This document shows positions 13,779 to 26,900 of a stretch of DNA of 64,000 nucleotides, in pieces. Source of the DNA: Tanytarsus gracilentus. Lineage: Eukaryota; Arthropoda; Insecta; Diptera; Chironomidae. Position numbers and translations under genes: made by a program. Below the pieces are notes generated by a model. It did no database searches. It had not been told where the DNA came from and saw only the letters and a list, made by a program, of their open reading frames with translations. The DNA is taken from assembly GCA_038502055.1 (NCBI GenBank), contig JAXRKN010000023.1, positions 310,001 through 374,000 on the forward strand. The letters run 5' to 3'. Positions within the stretch are counted from its first letter, which is position 1; each line of letters opens with the position of its first letter.

Positions 13779-15637
13779 CTAATTATCCGCAGTAGTTTCA
13801 AATGGGGCAATCCATCCACCAAATTGACGATCTAGCTCCTCAGCGACAGCAATACAGTGACGATCTCGGTTCGGTGTCGCCACTATTTGGACACCTAAAG
13901 GCAGGCCATAAGAATTTAAGCCCATTGGAACTTGCGTTGCTGGAAAATGAAGGACATTGATGAGCGACCAGTAACAAAAATTGTAGATTTGAACGAAAGG
14001 CGCACAGTGAAAGGGTGCTGGATTTGTGCAGCTCGGATAAATTAAAATTCCATCATCACCCAAAAGCTCTTCAAGCTCTTGAATTAATTCTTCTGTAATT
14101 TTTTTCATCTTCTCGGCATTTTCTTTTGGCAAAATTCCATCAATTAAAGAGAAAATTGATGCTAGCGTGTAATCACTCTGCCATGTAAGTTTCTTAAAGA
14201 GCTCAATCATTGGATTTACTGGTTTCGAGTTGCCCAACAAGTAATTGAAATCGGCTGGTTCTTGAGTCATCCAATAGCGCCACATTTTTGCCGTATTTTC
14301 GGCGCCTTTTAATTTTACCAATTGAACATCAGAACCCGATATGTTATAGAAATGAGTCACAACTTTATGGATTGTATTTTTTGTATCGCCACAAAGAGGA
14401 CTGCATCGCATTTCACCGCTGTCCAAACAATAGAAATATCTCAATTTTTTAACATCAACTTTTTCATTGAGTTTCAAGATGTTTGCATTCTTTGGACCAA
14501 CAAGAATCTCAAATATTGGCTTTAAGTCCATCGCATAACGAGTCATTGGACCCGCAACGACCATTGTATTTTTTTCGACTCCAGTTCGGAGAGTACATCC
14601 TCTTGTATTGACCACACCACTAGTTGGTTTATGTCCAAAAATTCCACAGTAGTAAGCGGGCATTCTAAATTTATTTGATTAGAGTAATAAAAGTGAATTT
14701 TAATTTTCATACCTAATGCTTCCACCAATATCAGTTCCCAATCCAAAAGCACTTCCACATGCCGAAATAATTGCACCTTCACCACCACTCGAGCCACCAA
14801 CAGTTCGTCTCGTATCGTAAGGGTTATTAGTCTGACCAATAATATTGTTTCTCGTTTCTTGCCTAATAATAGTTTTAATTAATTAGTAATTAACCATCAA
14901 TTAGCGTCTAATTAAGTACCATCGATTAATTTCAGGGACGCTTGATGTTGCTATAATTAATGCTCCTGCTTCTTTCATTAATCTTACACACTCGGCATCC
15001 TCTTTCGCTCGGAAGTTCTGACGTGCTATAATTCCTAATGTGTGCAATTTACCGGAAACCGCTGTAGAGTCTTTCGTCGTGAACGGAACGCCGAGGAAAG
15101 GCTTTTCGGAAAACTCTTCTTCAGAAATTAATCCCTTTGAAATTCGCTCATCGATTTTTTGTGCTTCGTCCAATGCTTCGATAAATGGACCATCGAGAAT
15201 GGCATTAAGAATGGGATTAGTCTCAATTAATCGATTTATGTAAGCGTTGACAACTTGATAAACTGTTATATCCTGATTCCTAATCAGTTCGGCAATCTCA
15301 ACAGCACTCTTCGTCACGAAAAAGTCTTTGCGTAGCGGCGGGCATTTTGATCTTTCTCCCCAATAAAGTTCCAGAACAAAACTAACAATTTTATCAACAA
15401 TTTTTCGTAAAATTTGTAAAAAGTAAATAAGTAAGCCACTGAACATGTCTTTAATCATTTGTTTCGATTGACTCGTGCGATGCGATTTGTGTCGCCTGTT
15501 GCTCTACGAAAAAAAATGAACTCGATTTATTGCAAGGTCACCAAAAATTAAAAAGAAGTTTTGAATTCTGAACCATTTCTTACCTTTCTTTCTTTTGTTA
15601 GAAATGCATGAATCTCTTTTCGTCCTGCTTTGGACAT
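13779..15637 (-). CDS. FAAH2: Fatty-acid amide hydrolase 2 homologue (amidase-signature enzyme)
   Basis: Exons: 15637-15584, 15503-14920, 14862-14713, 14664-13779; 557 aa. Family function: a serine hydrolase cleaving fatty-acid amides such as N-acylethanolamines, usually attached to membrane or lipid droplets. Seen in the sequence: a basic N-terminus encoded by a separate 18-codon exon, a hydrophobic segment near residues 38-63, then the amidase-signature domain. The triad is complete: Lys162 in PFTTKDS, cis-Ser237 in VGGSSGGEG, nucleophile Ser261 in DIGGSIR. The spacings (75 and 24 residues) equal those of human FAAH2 (Lys131, Ser206, Ser230, as I recall them). C-terminal blocks GIFGHKPTSG and LGDDGILIYPS also fit. 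The start could instead be ATG 15458, but the upstream exon splices in phase and begins with a clean ATG. Insects often have several paralogues, so orthology to one particular fly gene is not claimed. Confidence 0.93.
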
Positions 15638-15848
15638 TTTTAAATAAAAAAAAAATAAATTAGAGAGCAAAATAATAAAACAAATAAAAAATAAATTATA
15701 TTTGTCAAAACTAATGTGTAAAGTGCAATGATCCAGATTGTATGGATTGACTTGAAAAATTTAGTACGCAATTTTTCATATTTTAAAATTTGTTTACATT
15801 TTAAGTTTATTCTTCAAGTTCAAGCATTTCACATAAAAAGTTTTAAAA

Positions 15849-17597
15849 TTAATTTCCTCCAGTCAATTCTTCCGGCAGCATTTGTAAAATTCTAGCAATT
15901 AAATCATTCTTATATCCCTCATCTATTCCAGGATGTTGTCTCAGTACGTGATCCCTCAATGTTGTTCGACGAGTGAATGTTGAGTTGCAGATCTCACAAC
16001 GATACGTTCGTTTCTCTTTAAAGTGCACAACCTTATAGTGAGCTTTCAATTTAGTCTCTTGACGGAAGCTTCGCGGACAATATTCGCATTTAAATTCGAG
16101 AACTCGATGCACACCTTGGTGGTCCATGAGTTTTGATCGGAAAAAGTATTTTTTGCCGCAAGTGTCACATGCAAACTCAGGCTCACCTAAAAATATTTTA
16201 AATGTTATGATTTATGATTTAAATTTAAAATTTACCGTGTCTCTTCATATGAAGCGTCAATCCCTGTTTCGATGGACAAACTGTGTTACAAATTTCACAA
16301 TTATACGTCTGTTTTTTTAATCCTAGCGTCTCTGGATGTTGTCGCTTGATGTGGCCTCGTAATGCCAATTTTGTTGTGTATTTTCCATTACAAATATTGC
16401 ACTCAACATCCCTTAGGCCTTTATGGAATGAGTCAATGTGAATTTTTAATCGCGATCGACTTTCATAAAGTTTTCCACATAGCTCACAGCTAAATCGTTT
16501 GATGCCTTGATGAACCAGCTCTTTATGGGATTTTAGCGTGTAAACGTTGAAAAACATTTTGCCGCACTCATCACAAGGCACACTAAACACTCGAAACTCT
16601 TTTGGTATGTGCTTGACAATGTGCTTTCTAAGACACTCCTTCTTATAAAATTTCATCGGACAATGGTCACAATTAAAATTTCTGATTCCCAAATGTTTTT
16701 TATCAATATGCTCCCGGAGTTTTGTTGAATTTTTAAATTGCTCGCCGCAAGTGTCACAGAAATAGCCATCTTTTTGAGTCGGGTGTTGAGCGCCATGCTT
16801 ATTGAATTTATGAAGTTGAATTTCGTAGTATCGATATGCCGTATAGTCGCAATCATCAACACCACAAGTAAAATTTCTTTTTCTCTCGTGAAATCTTTCT
16901 CTATGCTCTATTAAAATTCGCCGGTTTCGACATTTTTTGTCACAGATATCGCAAAAAAATTGAGTTCCTTTTGGAGCTTTCGTTCTTTTTTCTCTCTTTT
17001 TAGGGAGTCCACGTTCTTTTCGATTTGAGAGTCCTTCTTGTCTTGTTGATATCGATGTTATTGCACTTTCATTCAGTGAGGTATCATTTTTAAAATATTT
17101 CATCAATTCAGGTTTTATGATGTCTGTAAGTTTGAGATCTTCTTCAGATTCATCGGCAAAGTTCGGCGTTTCATATTCGATAATATCGTCATTAAGTTCA
17201 ACTTCTTGTTTAACTAAATTATGGTAGTCTTCAAAAATGAATGTCTCAAGTAATTCTGGTGGTTCTTGTTCCTCCTTTTTCACACTGGCTCTACTTAAAA
17301 GTTCAATAAGAATATTTTGATTGTGAATGAAAGAATTTCGAGCTTTAACTATTCTAGTAATGTCAGAACTGCATTGTAAACAGATTTTTGTCGATAAATG
17401 TTCCGATGTTATGAGCTAAAATGAAAATTTATTTTCACAATTTTTAATTGTAAGTAAATTAAAAGTTTTACACTAATTTGAGTCACTTCAAAGTATTTTT
17501 CCATAAAACAGTCAGTTAGGTTGAAAACTGATTTTCCCTGAAGACTCTCCAAGCAACATCGGCACTTTGTAAAATATTCTTTGAGATCTGAATCCAT
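15849..17597 (-). CDS. ZAD-domain C2H2 zinc-finger protein, 11 fingers
   Basis: Exons: 17597-17472, 17415-16236, 16186-15849; 547 aa. Residues 1 to about 85 form a ZAD (zinc-finger-associated domain): first zinc-binding pair Cys12/Cys15 in KCRCC, second pair Cys54/Cys57 in ICLQC, with the intron between them. ZADs mediate dimerisation in arthropod zinc-finger factors. An acidic linker and a basic stretch (about residues 95-165) follow, then eleven C2H2 fingers to the C-terminus, from FFCDIC to YRCEIC. Finger 2 (CGVDDC) has a four-residue Cys spacing. Most fingers are joined by linkers that do not match the TGEKP consensus, typical of ZAD proteins. It is probably a nuclear sequence-specific DNA-binding factor; targets cannot be inferred. 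It is transcribed divergently from the S-adenosylmethionine decarboxylase gene. Family assignment is secure, the individual name is not. Confidence 0.92.
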
Positions 17598-17964
17598 TTT
17601 TAAGCTTTGAGAAAAAAAGAAAATAAGTTGTTGTGTCTTCTACACCACTAGCAAGCTTATTACGATGAAGTACGACACCCCTTTAAATTTAGAACATACC
17701 GTGACAACCCTCGTGCTTTTCACTCTACTCTTTATACAATTTTCACAGTTGTCATCTAGCAAGCGAACATTCAAGTTTAAGATTTCCGAGCAAAAAAGTT
17801 TCCTGTGAAAATTCTTAAATTTGCATCATTTTTTCCCATCACAGAATCTGTGTTGTATGTTTTTTAGTTTTTTGTGGTCTCTTTAGTGTGTAATAAGAAA
17901 ATATTGAAAATCGTTATTGTAAAAAGTTAAGCCAAAAAAAGTAAAATAAAAAATCGCAAAGTTT
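17598..17964. promoter_or_regulatory. Divergent promoter between ZAD zinc-finger gene and AMD1
   Basis: Only 367 bp separate the two start codons, so both core promoters and both 5' leaders must lie here unless there are non-coding first exons further out. The central part (about 17640-17780) is less AT-rich than its surroundings. I see no convincing TATA box placed for either gene. The boundary between promoter and leader is not visible. Confidence 0.6.
17857..17886 (+). promoter_or_regulatory. Candidate upstream ORF in the AMD1 leader (9 codons)
   Basis: An ATG at 17857 opens MFFSFLWSL followed by TAG, ending 78 bp before the AMD1 start. Mammalian and plant SAM decarboxylase mRNAs carry short upstream ORFs that repress translation when polyamines are high (established knowledge). 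The peptide here does not resemble the mammalian hexapeptide, and the transcription start is unknown, so this may be chance in AT-rich sequence. Confidence 0.3.
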
Positions 17965-20900
17965 ATGGCGAATAATTTGCAAAATTCAAACCCCAATTTT
18001 TTTGAGGGGTGCGAGAAGCTCGTTGAGATATGGTTTGCACCGAATGCCAATGCCGATCTGAGGAAAATTCCAAGGTGAATATTTCAAAGAGACGGAACGA
18101 AATTTTTTGCAAGAAAAAATATTTTTTCACTCTCTGCATTGATCCTGGCTTTATATCGATTTTTCCTCTCACACCTCTCGGGGTGGCGAATGTTCTCGGA
18201 TATCCTTGAAAATATGCTTCCCACCCACCCGTTGCATGCACTTTAACTGAATGACATTGCACGTGTGAAAAGAAAATATCCTAATTAATTCTGCGAGCAA
18301 TACATTTTAAGATTATGCAATTAAAGGCCTATAGTAGTGTATTATTTTGAGTGTATTTGTGACTCGATGCCGGCAAAGTTAAAGCGTATGCGTCGATCAG
18401 CTGGTGAAACAACGACACACAAAGTAACGAAAAAAATACGACTTATAGAGAATTTATTTTTTCCGTGCACTCGACGATAAGCAAATCAATAATATAAAAA
18501 TTGTCAGCAAGTTAAAATAAATTTTTTAATAACATTGGAGATGACAAAAAATATTCTAACGATGCCAAAAAATTTATGCACGTGCTCTGTCTATAGTTCC
18601 ATTAAAAAATATTTAAATTCTTTCTTATATTTTCCGCTTTATAAATCGCTTGAAAATGAAATAATTAGAATATTTTTGAGGCATTGGAATATTGGAGAGG
18701 TATTGGATTTATTAAGAAAGTTTACTTTAAAAATTCAAAAAGGTTTTTTTAGGTTTATTAAATATCAAAATTTCTAATTGAATTAATTAATTTTTCAAGA
18801 TTAGAAAAAAATATTTTTTGATCAACCTTTCTCGATTCCCTTAAAAGAACATTCTGGAAAAAATTAACCTAAAATAAAATTACTTCTTATTATTTCATAA
18901 AAATAAAATTTTCTGCCGGTTCATTCTAAAAATAATCAAACTTTCAAATTTTGTTGGTGAAGTGAAAGACAGAAAAATTTATGATTATAAATCACTTCTA
19001 CATCCGCTTTAAACAAAAATTATTTATTTGATGGTCATGCAATTAAAACCTCTAACTTGAAGTGAAATTAGCTTCGCAAGAAAAAAATTAATTGTATTTT
19101 CATCTTTGTTTGCATAATTTGACACTCAGCTGTATCATCAAAAAATTGAGTCTGATATTTGAGGAGAAAATAAAAACACACAAAAGAGAATGAAACGAAA
19201 ATGGTTTTTATTTTATAAACAGAGGACATCCAAATATAATAAAGCTTCACTTTTGTAGCAATGTAATTTATAACGCTCTAGCAAGAATCCAATAAGAAAT
19301 TAGGATAAATTTTAATCTTCACTTATTTTTTTAAAAATAATAGTTTTAATCAGCTTAGGTAGATTTTGGGGCGTGGCTGCAAAATTTAATTGAAGATTAT
19401 TCGAAAATAATTAGCAAAATAAAATCGACTTAAATCTTCAAATTTCAAACAAGAAAAATAAAATGGAACTTATTAAAAGAAGGACAGAATTTTTTTTAAG
19501 AGAAACCGAAAATTTGGGTTTCTTTCATGAACTTTTTAAAATTAATATGAAATATATTTAGAGCAGTTAGGCTAGGACTATAATCGCAGTATACTCGAAA
19601 CAGAGCTATGGGCGACTTGCCCCCTACAAACTTTCTAGTTGGTATACAAAAATAAATTGAACTCGTGATATAAATAAATGGAAAATTTTATAAGGTGGAA
19701 AAACGAAAGCGTATTCAACCGTGTAAAGTAGGTTGAAGGTTTTTTAACGTGATTGCATTAGTATTTAAAATTATTATTTAAAAAAATAAAAATAAGTAAA
19801 AAAAAAAAAAAAAATTGATATTAATAATTTATTTGAAAATTTATCTGTTTGTATAGTGTTGTGGTGTTTCGAAGGAAATATTCAAAAATAGATCCAAAAA
19901 TCGTTAGTGGGTACGCTTTCGGAAAAACAAAAAACTTGATATAAATTTTTCTAAATTTATATTATATTTTCTAAAGTTTAAATTTTATGTTTAGAAAAAG
20001 CTATATGGTTATTAATTAATTTTTAATCAAATTTTATTAAAAAATCCATTTCATCGTAACCGTATAAAAATGTCAATTGACCTCCAAAAAAATCTCTTTT
20101 TATCTCTTACTTTGTAAATGATTTTAAATTTTAAGAAATCTCAATGAAAAACATTCCGATGTTATTCCACGAATAAAACGGTAAATATACAAGTGAGAGT
20201 AAATTCACTTGCGATGGTTGATAAAATTATTAAAGTATAAAAAAGATAGTAAATTGTTTCTAGGAAAACAAATTACTTTTTTTGATTTATACCCTTGTGG
20301 CACATAAAAGGAAAAATAAAGGAACTTGCATGGAATCTATCGGAACTTGACAAAAATTCAAAGGAATTTAATGGAACATGACGGAATTCCAACGGATTCC
20401 ACAGCTTTCCTTCAAAATTCCTATTTACGAAACTTTTTACGTACGTATATTTTATCAAATTCCGCAAAATGGACGGAACTTTTCCGTCAAGTTCCACCAA
20501 AATTCCAGTAAAGTTCCGTTAGTTTTCCCTTTTCAGTGCCACAAGTACACTTTAAAAAAATGTTTCAAAACCCACACGTGGGTGTTGCCGCGTAACCCAC
20601 TTGTAACAGATCAGTGTTTGAAAATCAAGTGCATAAAAAATGAGTTTAAGTCAATCCGGACACTTTGGCTGTCCGTGGCAGTCCTGTTCGACCATTCCTC
20701 AAAAATCGTCTATGTCATTAGATTCCTGGTCCAATTACGAGTTCAACGATACCCATGAAGTCATAGTTCTGAAAAATGGACATTATGGCTGTCCGTGGCA
20801 CTACTGGCCGTCCATGATGGACATTCATCAAAAATCATCAATGCCATTCGATTCCTGGTCCAATTACGAGTTTAACGAGATACATGAAGCCATAGTTCTG

Positions 20901-23900
20901 AAAAATGGACATTTTGGCTGTCCGTGGCACTGCTGGCCGGCCATGATGGACATTCCTAAAAAATCATCTATATCAATCGATTCCTGGTCCAATCACGAGT
21001 TCAACGATACCCATGAAGCCATAGTTCTGAAAAATGGACATTTTGGCTGTCTGTGGCACGACCATAGGTCACGACTCGAAAAATCATGTATGTCAATCGA
21101 TTCCTGGTCAAGTTACGAATCAATGCCAATCGATTTCTGGTCCAATCACGAGTTCAACGATACCCATGAAGCCATATAAGAGAAAATTTGTATGAAAAAT
21201 GGACGTTATGGCCGTCCATGGCACGACCATAGGTCACGACTCAAAAAATAGTCAGTGCCTGCACATATAGACCCTAAGAGCTACCATCTGGCGAAAACTA
21301 GAAGTCTCTAGCTAGTCCAGGGACCGACATCTCGCTTGTGCAGACGGACGGACGGACGGACGGACGGACGGAATCACGAGCATATAAGCGTTACACCACT
21401 TTGTGGGTTACGCTAAAAAATAAAAATGCCAAAGATCAACTTGGAGAGTTTGAGAAAAGTTTTCTAAATAATTTCTCATGAGAGAAAAGGCGATTTACGT
21501 CACAACAAATAAAAAATTATATTAGAATAATTTCTTCTCACACGTAAACGTCATCCATTAAATAAAAATTTTCTCTCTCATTTATCTTTCCTAGATCCCA
21601 CTGGGATGCATTGCTGAAGTCGGTTCGTTGTGAGATAATTAGCTCTACGCGCAATGAACAAATTGATGCCTATGTCTTAAGGTAAGTTTTTTAATAAAAA
21701 TAATTCGATATATTTTAAAAATAAATTTAATCTTCAAGAAACTATTGTGTCTGACATTGTGGGTAAATTTTGATGTAAACAATTTAATCAAATTTTTAAC
21801 TTAAAGCCAAAATTTCAAGAAGTCGTTCAAAACTAAGTGTTAGGATAAAAATTCGATTCAATATCCTTCTTAGTCAGGAAGCTCATAACCAATGTTCAAT
21901 GGATTAAAAATAATTAATCGACTCAAATTAAAAATACTTCAGTGTTTGTTAGTCAAGCACCTCGTGCCAAAATATTACTAAAGGAAAAAAGTGTGAAAAA
22001 TGTCTTAACGCGAGCTAATCACGTTCATGGGCATCTCTCGACCGCCTGGTGAAAGCAAAACACTCACGAATTATTTTTTGTTTGTCTCAATACCTCTCGG
22101 CGTGAAAAGAGCGTCATCGAGTTTGTTTGATATGAACATAAAAATGTATTTCGCGGCTTCTCGAGTAGTTTTTTCTCGCGAGTTTAAAAATAAATTTTCG
22201 CGTATCTAAATATAAAATGCTGCCAGAAGTTCATCGCTTCTGATGAAGTGATACACATCAAATTTTCAATATTATGATGCTTTTTATAATATTTTTGATG
22301 AACATTGTGGTGTGTTAAATTATGAATATTCTCTATTATTCACATAAATAATTTTTGAGGTTTACAACCGCGGTTGTTATTTTAAATTTAAACGATTTAA
22401 TGAATGAAAAATATTGGACGAAAGAACGGAGAAAAAATTAAGCGTCTCTAATTTCCATCAGCATTTATAAGCATCATTAAAAGCTCTTTTATTTTCCCCA
22501 GGGCTGAGAACATCAATATATTGTGGGCCTTGACGGGCCTTGGCGGGCCTTCAGGGGCCTTCACGGGCCTTCACGGGCCTTAAAAACAGAGAAAATATTT
22601 GTTTTTGAAAAAAATTATACAAGTAAATTTTTTTTCATATGCCTTTCATCCTCTAAACTTTAATTTTCTTAGAGTTTTGACGGGCCTTGGTGGGCCTTCA
22701 CGGGCCTTGGCGGGCCTTCACGGGCCTTCAGGGGCCTTGGCGGGCCTTGACGGGCCCACCTACCTCTATGTTCTCAGCCCTTGTATTTTCCTGAATAAAG
22801 TCTCATTAACAAATCAAAGGAGGGTGAATGCTCTCAGTGTTTTAGAACACAACACTAATTCATGGTCACACAAAGTACAAGTTTGACTTGGTACTCTCTA
22901 AAATCAACCTTTAAGAGGAGTAACACTAAGAGAGTTGTAGAGTTTAAGTGTAATTGTCGACTAGTATCGTTATTAGAACTTCATTAGTTCTGCTTTTTAA
23001 TACGCTGAAACAGAGATTCTGAGTTCAATTCTATTCCTTGACAAGTCTTTTTTGTTTTTAATAAGTTTTTCAATTCCATTACGTTTTAGCAAAAATCTCA
23101 ATACTTCTATTTGCTTTGAGTCCTACTTTGTCTTTTATTTTTCTGGTAAAAACATTCTTCTCATTATATATTTTGATCGCATTGTGAGTCTCATAATGAA
23201 AAAAGTTAGATAAAGTTTTCTCCGGGTAGATGTTGAAAAAATAAACGCCGATGCTTTATGCCTGTTTATTCAAAGCATTGCGCTGAAATTTCATATTTCA
23301 TTTGAGTATTTAATGAGGAAAAAAATAAGTACTTTGCTTAAAATATTAATAACGGAGTAATTGGTATTGGTATTTAACAAAGTGATAGCTCTCAGGTATC
23401 TTTCGACCCGATCTGTAAATCATCAGTGTTGTCGGTCAATAAACAATCTTTCGACCCTGGTCAGACGCAAACCAGCGCAGCTTCCTTCCTTACCGTAGTT
23501 CTCGCGTCGGATACGCTACGACTCAAAACTATATGGCGATATGGCGCCCACTAAGATCGTAAGAAAGTAAGAAAATAACATTACTTAAATGGCTCTAGCT
23601 CCTCGTAGGATCGACCGATATCAAATTGCATAATGTAATGTCTTGGCACTAGGGACTGAATACTGGTTTTGGAAAAATTCAAAATTAATATATAGCGAAG
23701 CTATAACATGGCAAAGCTTTAATTTGTAATGTTTTTTCAAACATTTTTGACCATCATTTCCATCTTAACATTTTCCAACTTGCTTTAATTTCGCTACAGA
23801 ATGCTTTGTAGAAAATTTATCCTTCAACTTAGATATTTATAATTCAATTACACGAAAAAAAATTTGGAAAATTTAAAATGTTGAATCCGCATAAAACAAA

Positions 23901-26900
23901 CTAAAGTTATGTGTCGCAAGGGAAAACAAAAGAGCTTTTTACATAGTTGGTAAAAAAGTTGAAAATTTGTCTGGGTTTTTCTTGGTAGGAAAGGGTTTTC
24001 AATATTTCAATGCCAAGCTCAATTTCCGCCTTCGCTCTTGATGTTGATTTATTTTCGTCGTGATGAGGATGTAAAATGTCTTTAGATTATGAGAAGGACA
24101 CAAGAAGATTTATGAAATATTTTTATGACATTTCAAGTCATTTATTTTAATCCAAAATTTAACCTAAATTATTGTTTGCTAAAAAATTGTCATTCAAATT
24201 TTTCGTCTGGAATAATTTTCCTCAATCTATCTAAAAATATTTTCAACTTCATTTTTCACAATTTTCACAACCACTTTTCCTTTGTATATTTTTCAAAATT
24301 TTCTTTTCACGTTCAAGGCGGTTGACACTGAAATATTGCTTTGGACAAACGAGCGTGAAAGAGAGGAAAAAGTTTTTTCTCCTCTTATGCAAGTACAATG
24401 ATTAAGTAAAAATATTTTTGTAGCATCTGTCTAACTGTTGCCGTCTAATAAATGACTTTATAATAAATTCAGAGTCTAGCAAATTTTCATGTTACAAACG
24501 TACGAAAAAAAAACAAAAAAAATTAATATATAGCGAAAGTATAATAAAGTTTAGGTACTCGACATTTATAAAAAGTTCAATTCAATCTTTCTAAATACTC
24601 TTAAACCACAACATAGAGCACTCCATAAACTTTCCGTTTCGTTTCACCTTTAATTCTCCTCTCAACATAAATTCAGCATTTCTCAACTAAGAAGAAGTTG
24701 AAAGAACTTTTCCACGCTCTCAATGAAAATCGAACGCGAATGAAAGCTTCTTCATAAATTTTTTCTAAGTGTATGGAAGCAGAAAAGATTTAATTCCCAT
24801 CAACATTTATCTGTCTCTTTGATTGTTATCAGAAAGCTTTTTTAGCCTCGTCACCCCATAAATTTTGGATTGACAAAAAAGAGAGGATGAATTTTGATGG
24901 ATAAAAAGTGAGGTATTTGGAAGACATAATTGACGTCATCAATCATGTGGCTAACAGCCTTCGGGTATCATTATGATGTAAAGGGAAAAGGGATATTCGA
25001 AGGTTTTACTAACTTATATAATGCTCAAGCTTGGCGGAAAATTTTAAGAAGTAACTAAGAGAAAAAAATGTCTTGATCTCCTCGAAGACTTTTTATCCTT
25101 TTTTAAACTTTTTTCTTGTTTTTCATCTTGAAAACAACGATAAGAAAAATTCTCAAGTTATCCAACTGCAAAAGTTGTAAAAAGCTTTCAAAATCGGTAT
25201 CCTATATCTTAAATTACCTTCAAACTTTCACTTTTTCGTGCAACAGTAGTTACATTTAACTAAAGATTTTTTGATTTTTTGCGGTATCAGGTTCCAAATT
25301 TTGTCTCATATTCTTATGTATACATTGATTATAATAAACGAACATCATTAATCTAATAAAAACTCTTCTTAGGTGTCTTAATTAAGATTCCAGCAGTAAT
25401 TATGATGATATTTATAGATAAAGAACAATTTATGATTAAATGTAAAGTTATTGATGATAATTTAGGTTCTTTTTGAGAAGAAATGGAGAAAAATTTGTTT
25501 TTTTATGAAGCTTATCGTATAAATTTTGCGCATGTGAGATTTATGTGGTCATGAAAGGAAAAGTTCTTATTATCTTTATGTTACGTATTTTTGTAATTCA
25601 CTCGAAAAATAATTCGTTAAAATCAACAACCTCAATGTCATTCATTGAATTCTTTTAATCACGTGATTTAAGCGGATATTGAACTACATTTTAATCAGCA
25701 AACATTTTTGTGAATTCACGAAAGGTCATGATGACTCATTACGTCTGTTATCATCGCATGAAAAACGTTGTAACTAAAGTTTTGAACTCATCTAAGATAA
25801 TTGTTGACAAGAGACCTCCCATACAAATTGTGAACTTTGGCATTCTCCTGTCTGACTTTTCATCACGACTCTTATCAACGCTTGAGGAGATGAGAATTCT
25901 ACTCATGGAAACGATTGAAAATAAGATTCTAACACATTTTGATGAAATTTTTTCGAAGATTTACTTATGAATTCAAGTCAGAATATTCGGGAAGAATTTT
26001 TTTGAGATAATTTTGTTCAACGGCTAAAATGTATTAAAAAAAATTGTGAAGAAATCTGAATAAAATCGGTCACGTGAAAATTCTTAAAAAATTCATATTT
26101 TTTAGTGAAAATATTATTCTGTTAGAAATAATTTTTAATCATGAATTGCAAATTCTTTTCGGCCATTAAAATTTAAATGCAATTTCATATTAATAGCAAA
26201 TCGTCGATAGTCTGTCGATTTTGTAGAACAATGTTGAGTAAAGCTTTTAAAAGCTTTCGTGTTTTAAACAGTTTCTGCGTAGAAAAAATTTAGAAAAAGT
26301 ATTCAAAAACAACTAGGTAGGTGCCCACCAAGGCCCGTGAAGACCCACCAAGGCTCACAAAACTCTAAGATAATTTAAAGTTTAGAGGATGATTGGCAAA
26401 TGAAAAAAAAATTACTTGTATAATTTTTTTAAAAACCAGTAATTGATTTTTTTCCTAAGGCCCGCAATATATTAATTTTCTCAGCTCTGATTTTTAACAC
26501 TGACGGCTGAAATTATGTGCTGACGTTCGCAAGGATAAAATTTTTTATCACCTTTTTAATGAAAACTGTCAATAATTAAATTTATTTTAAAAAAAGTATT
26601 TCTCTCGTACTCATCAATTTTTTTAAATTGTCAATCAATATTTTATTTCCTTACTCCAATCAAATTTTACAACTCATCAAATTCCCTTTATTCTTTGTTA
26701 TAAAATTATGTCAATGATAATCAGCAATTATCAGCTGTAAGCTAGATTTTCCCACATATTCGTTAGGCACACAAAGTACAGAAAAATTAAATAATCAGTT
26801 GTCAAGCACATCAAAGTGTGACGTAGTAAAATTGAAATACTTTTTTTCATGTGGCAAAGTACCAACAAAAAATTAATTTTTTCCTCATCTTATTTTCAGC

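Noticed and set aside
20640..21179. 179-codon frame as a genuine repeat-protein gene
   Set aside because: Inside a dispersed TIR element; openness follows from the 129-bp unit. Kept only as a finding.
25710..25970. 86-codon frame in AMD1 intron 2
   Set aside because: Composition is fairly protein-like, but there is no domain and no neighbouring exon in phase.
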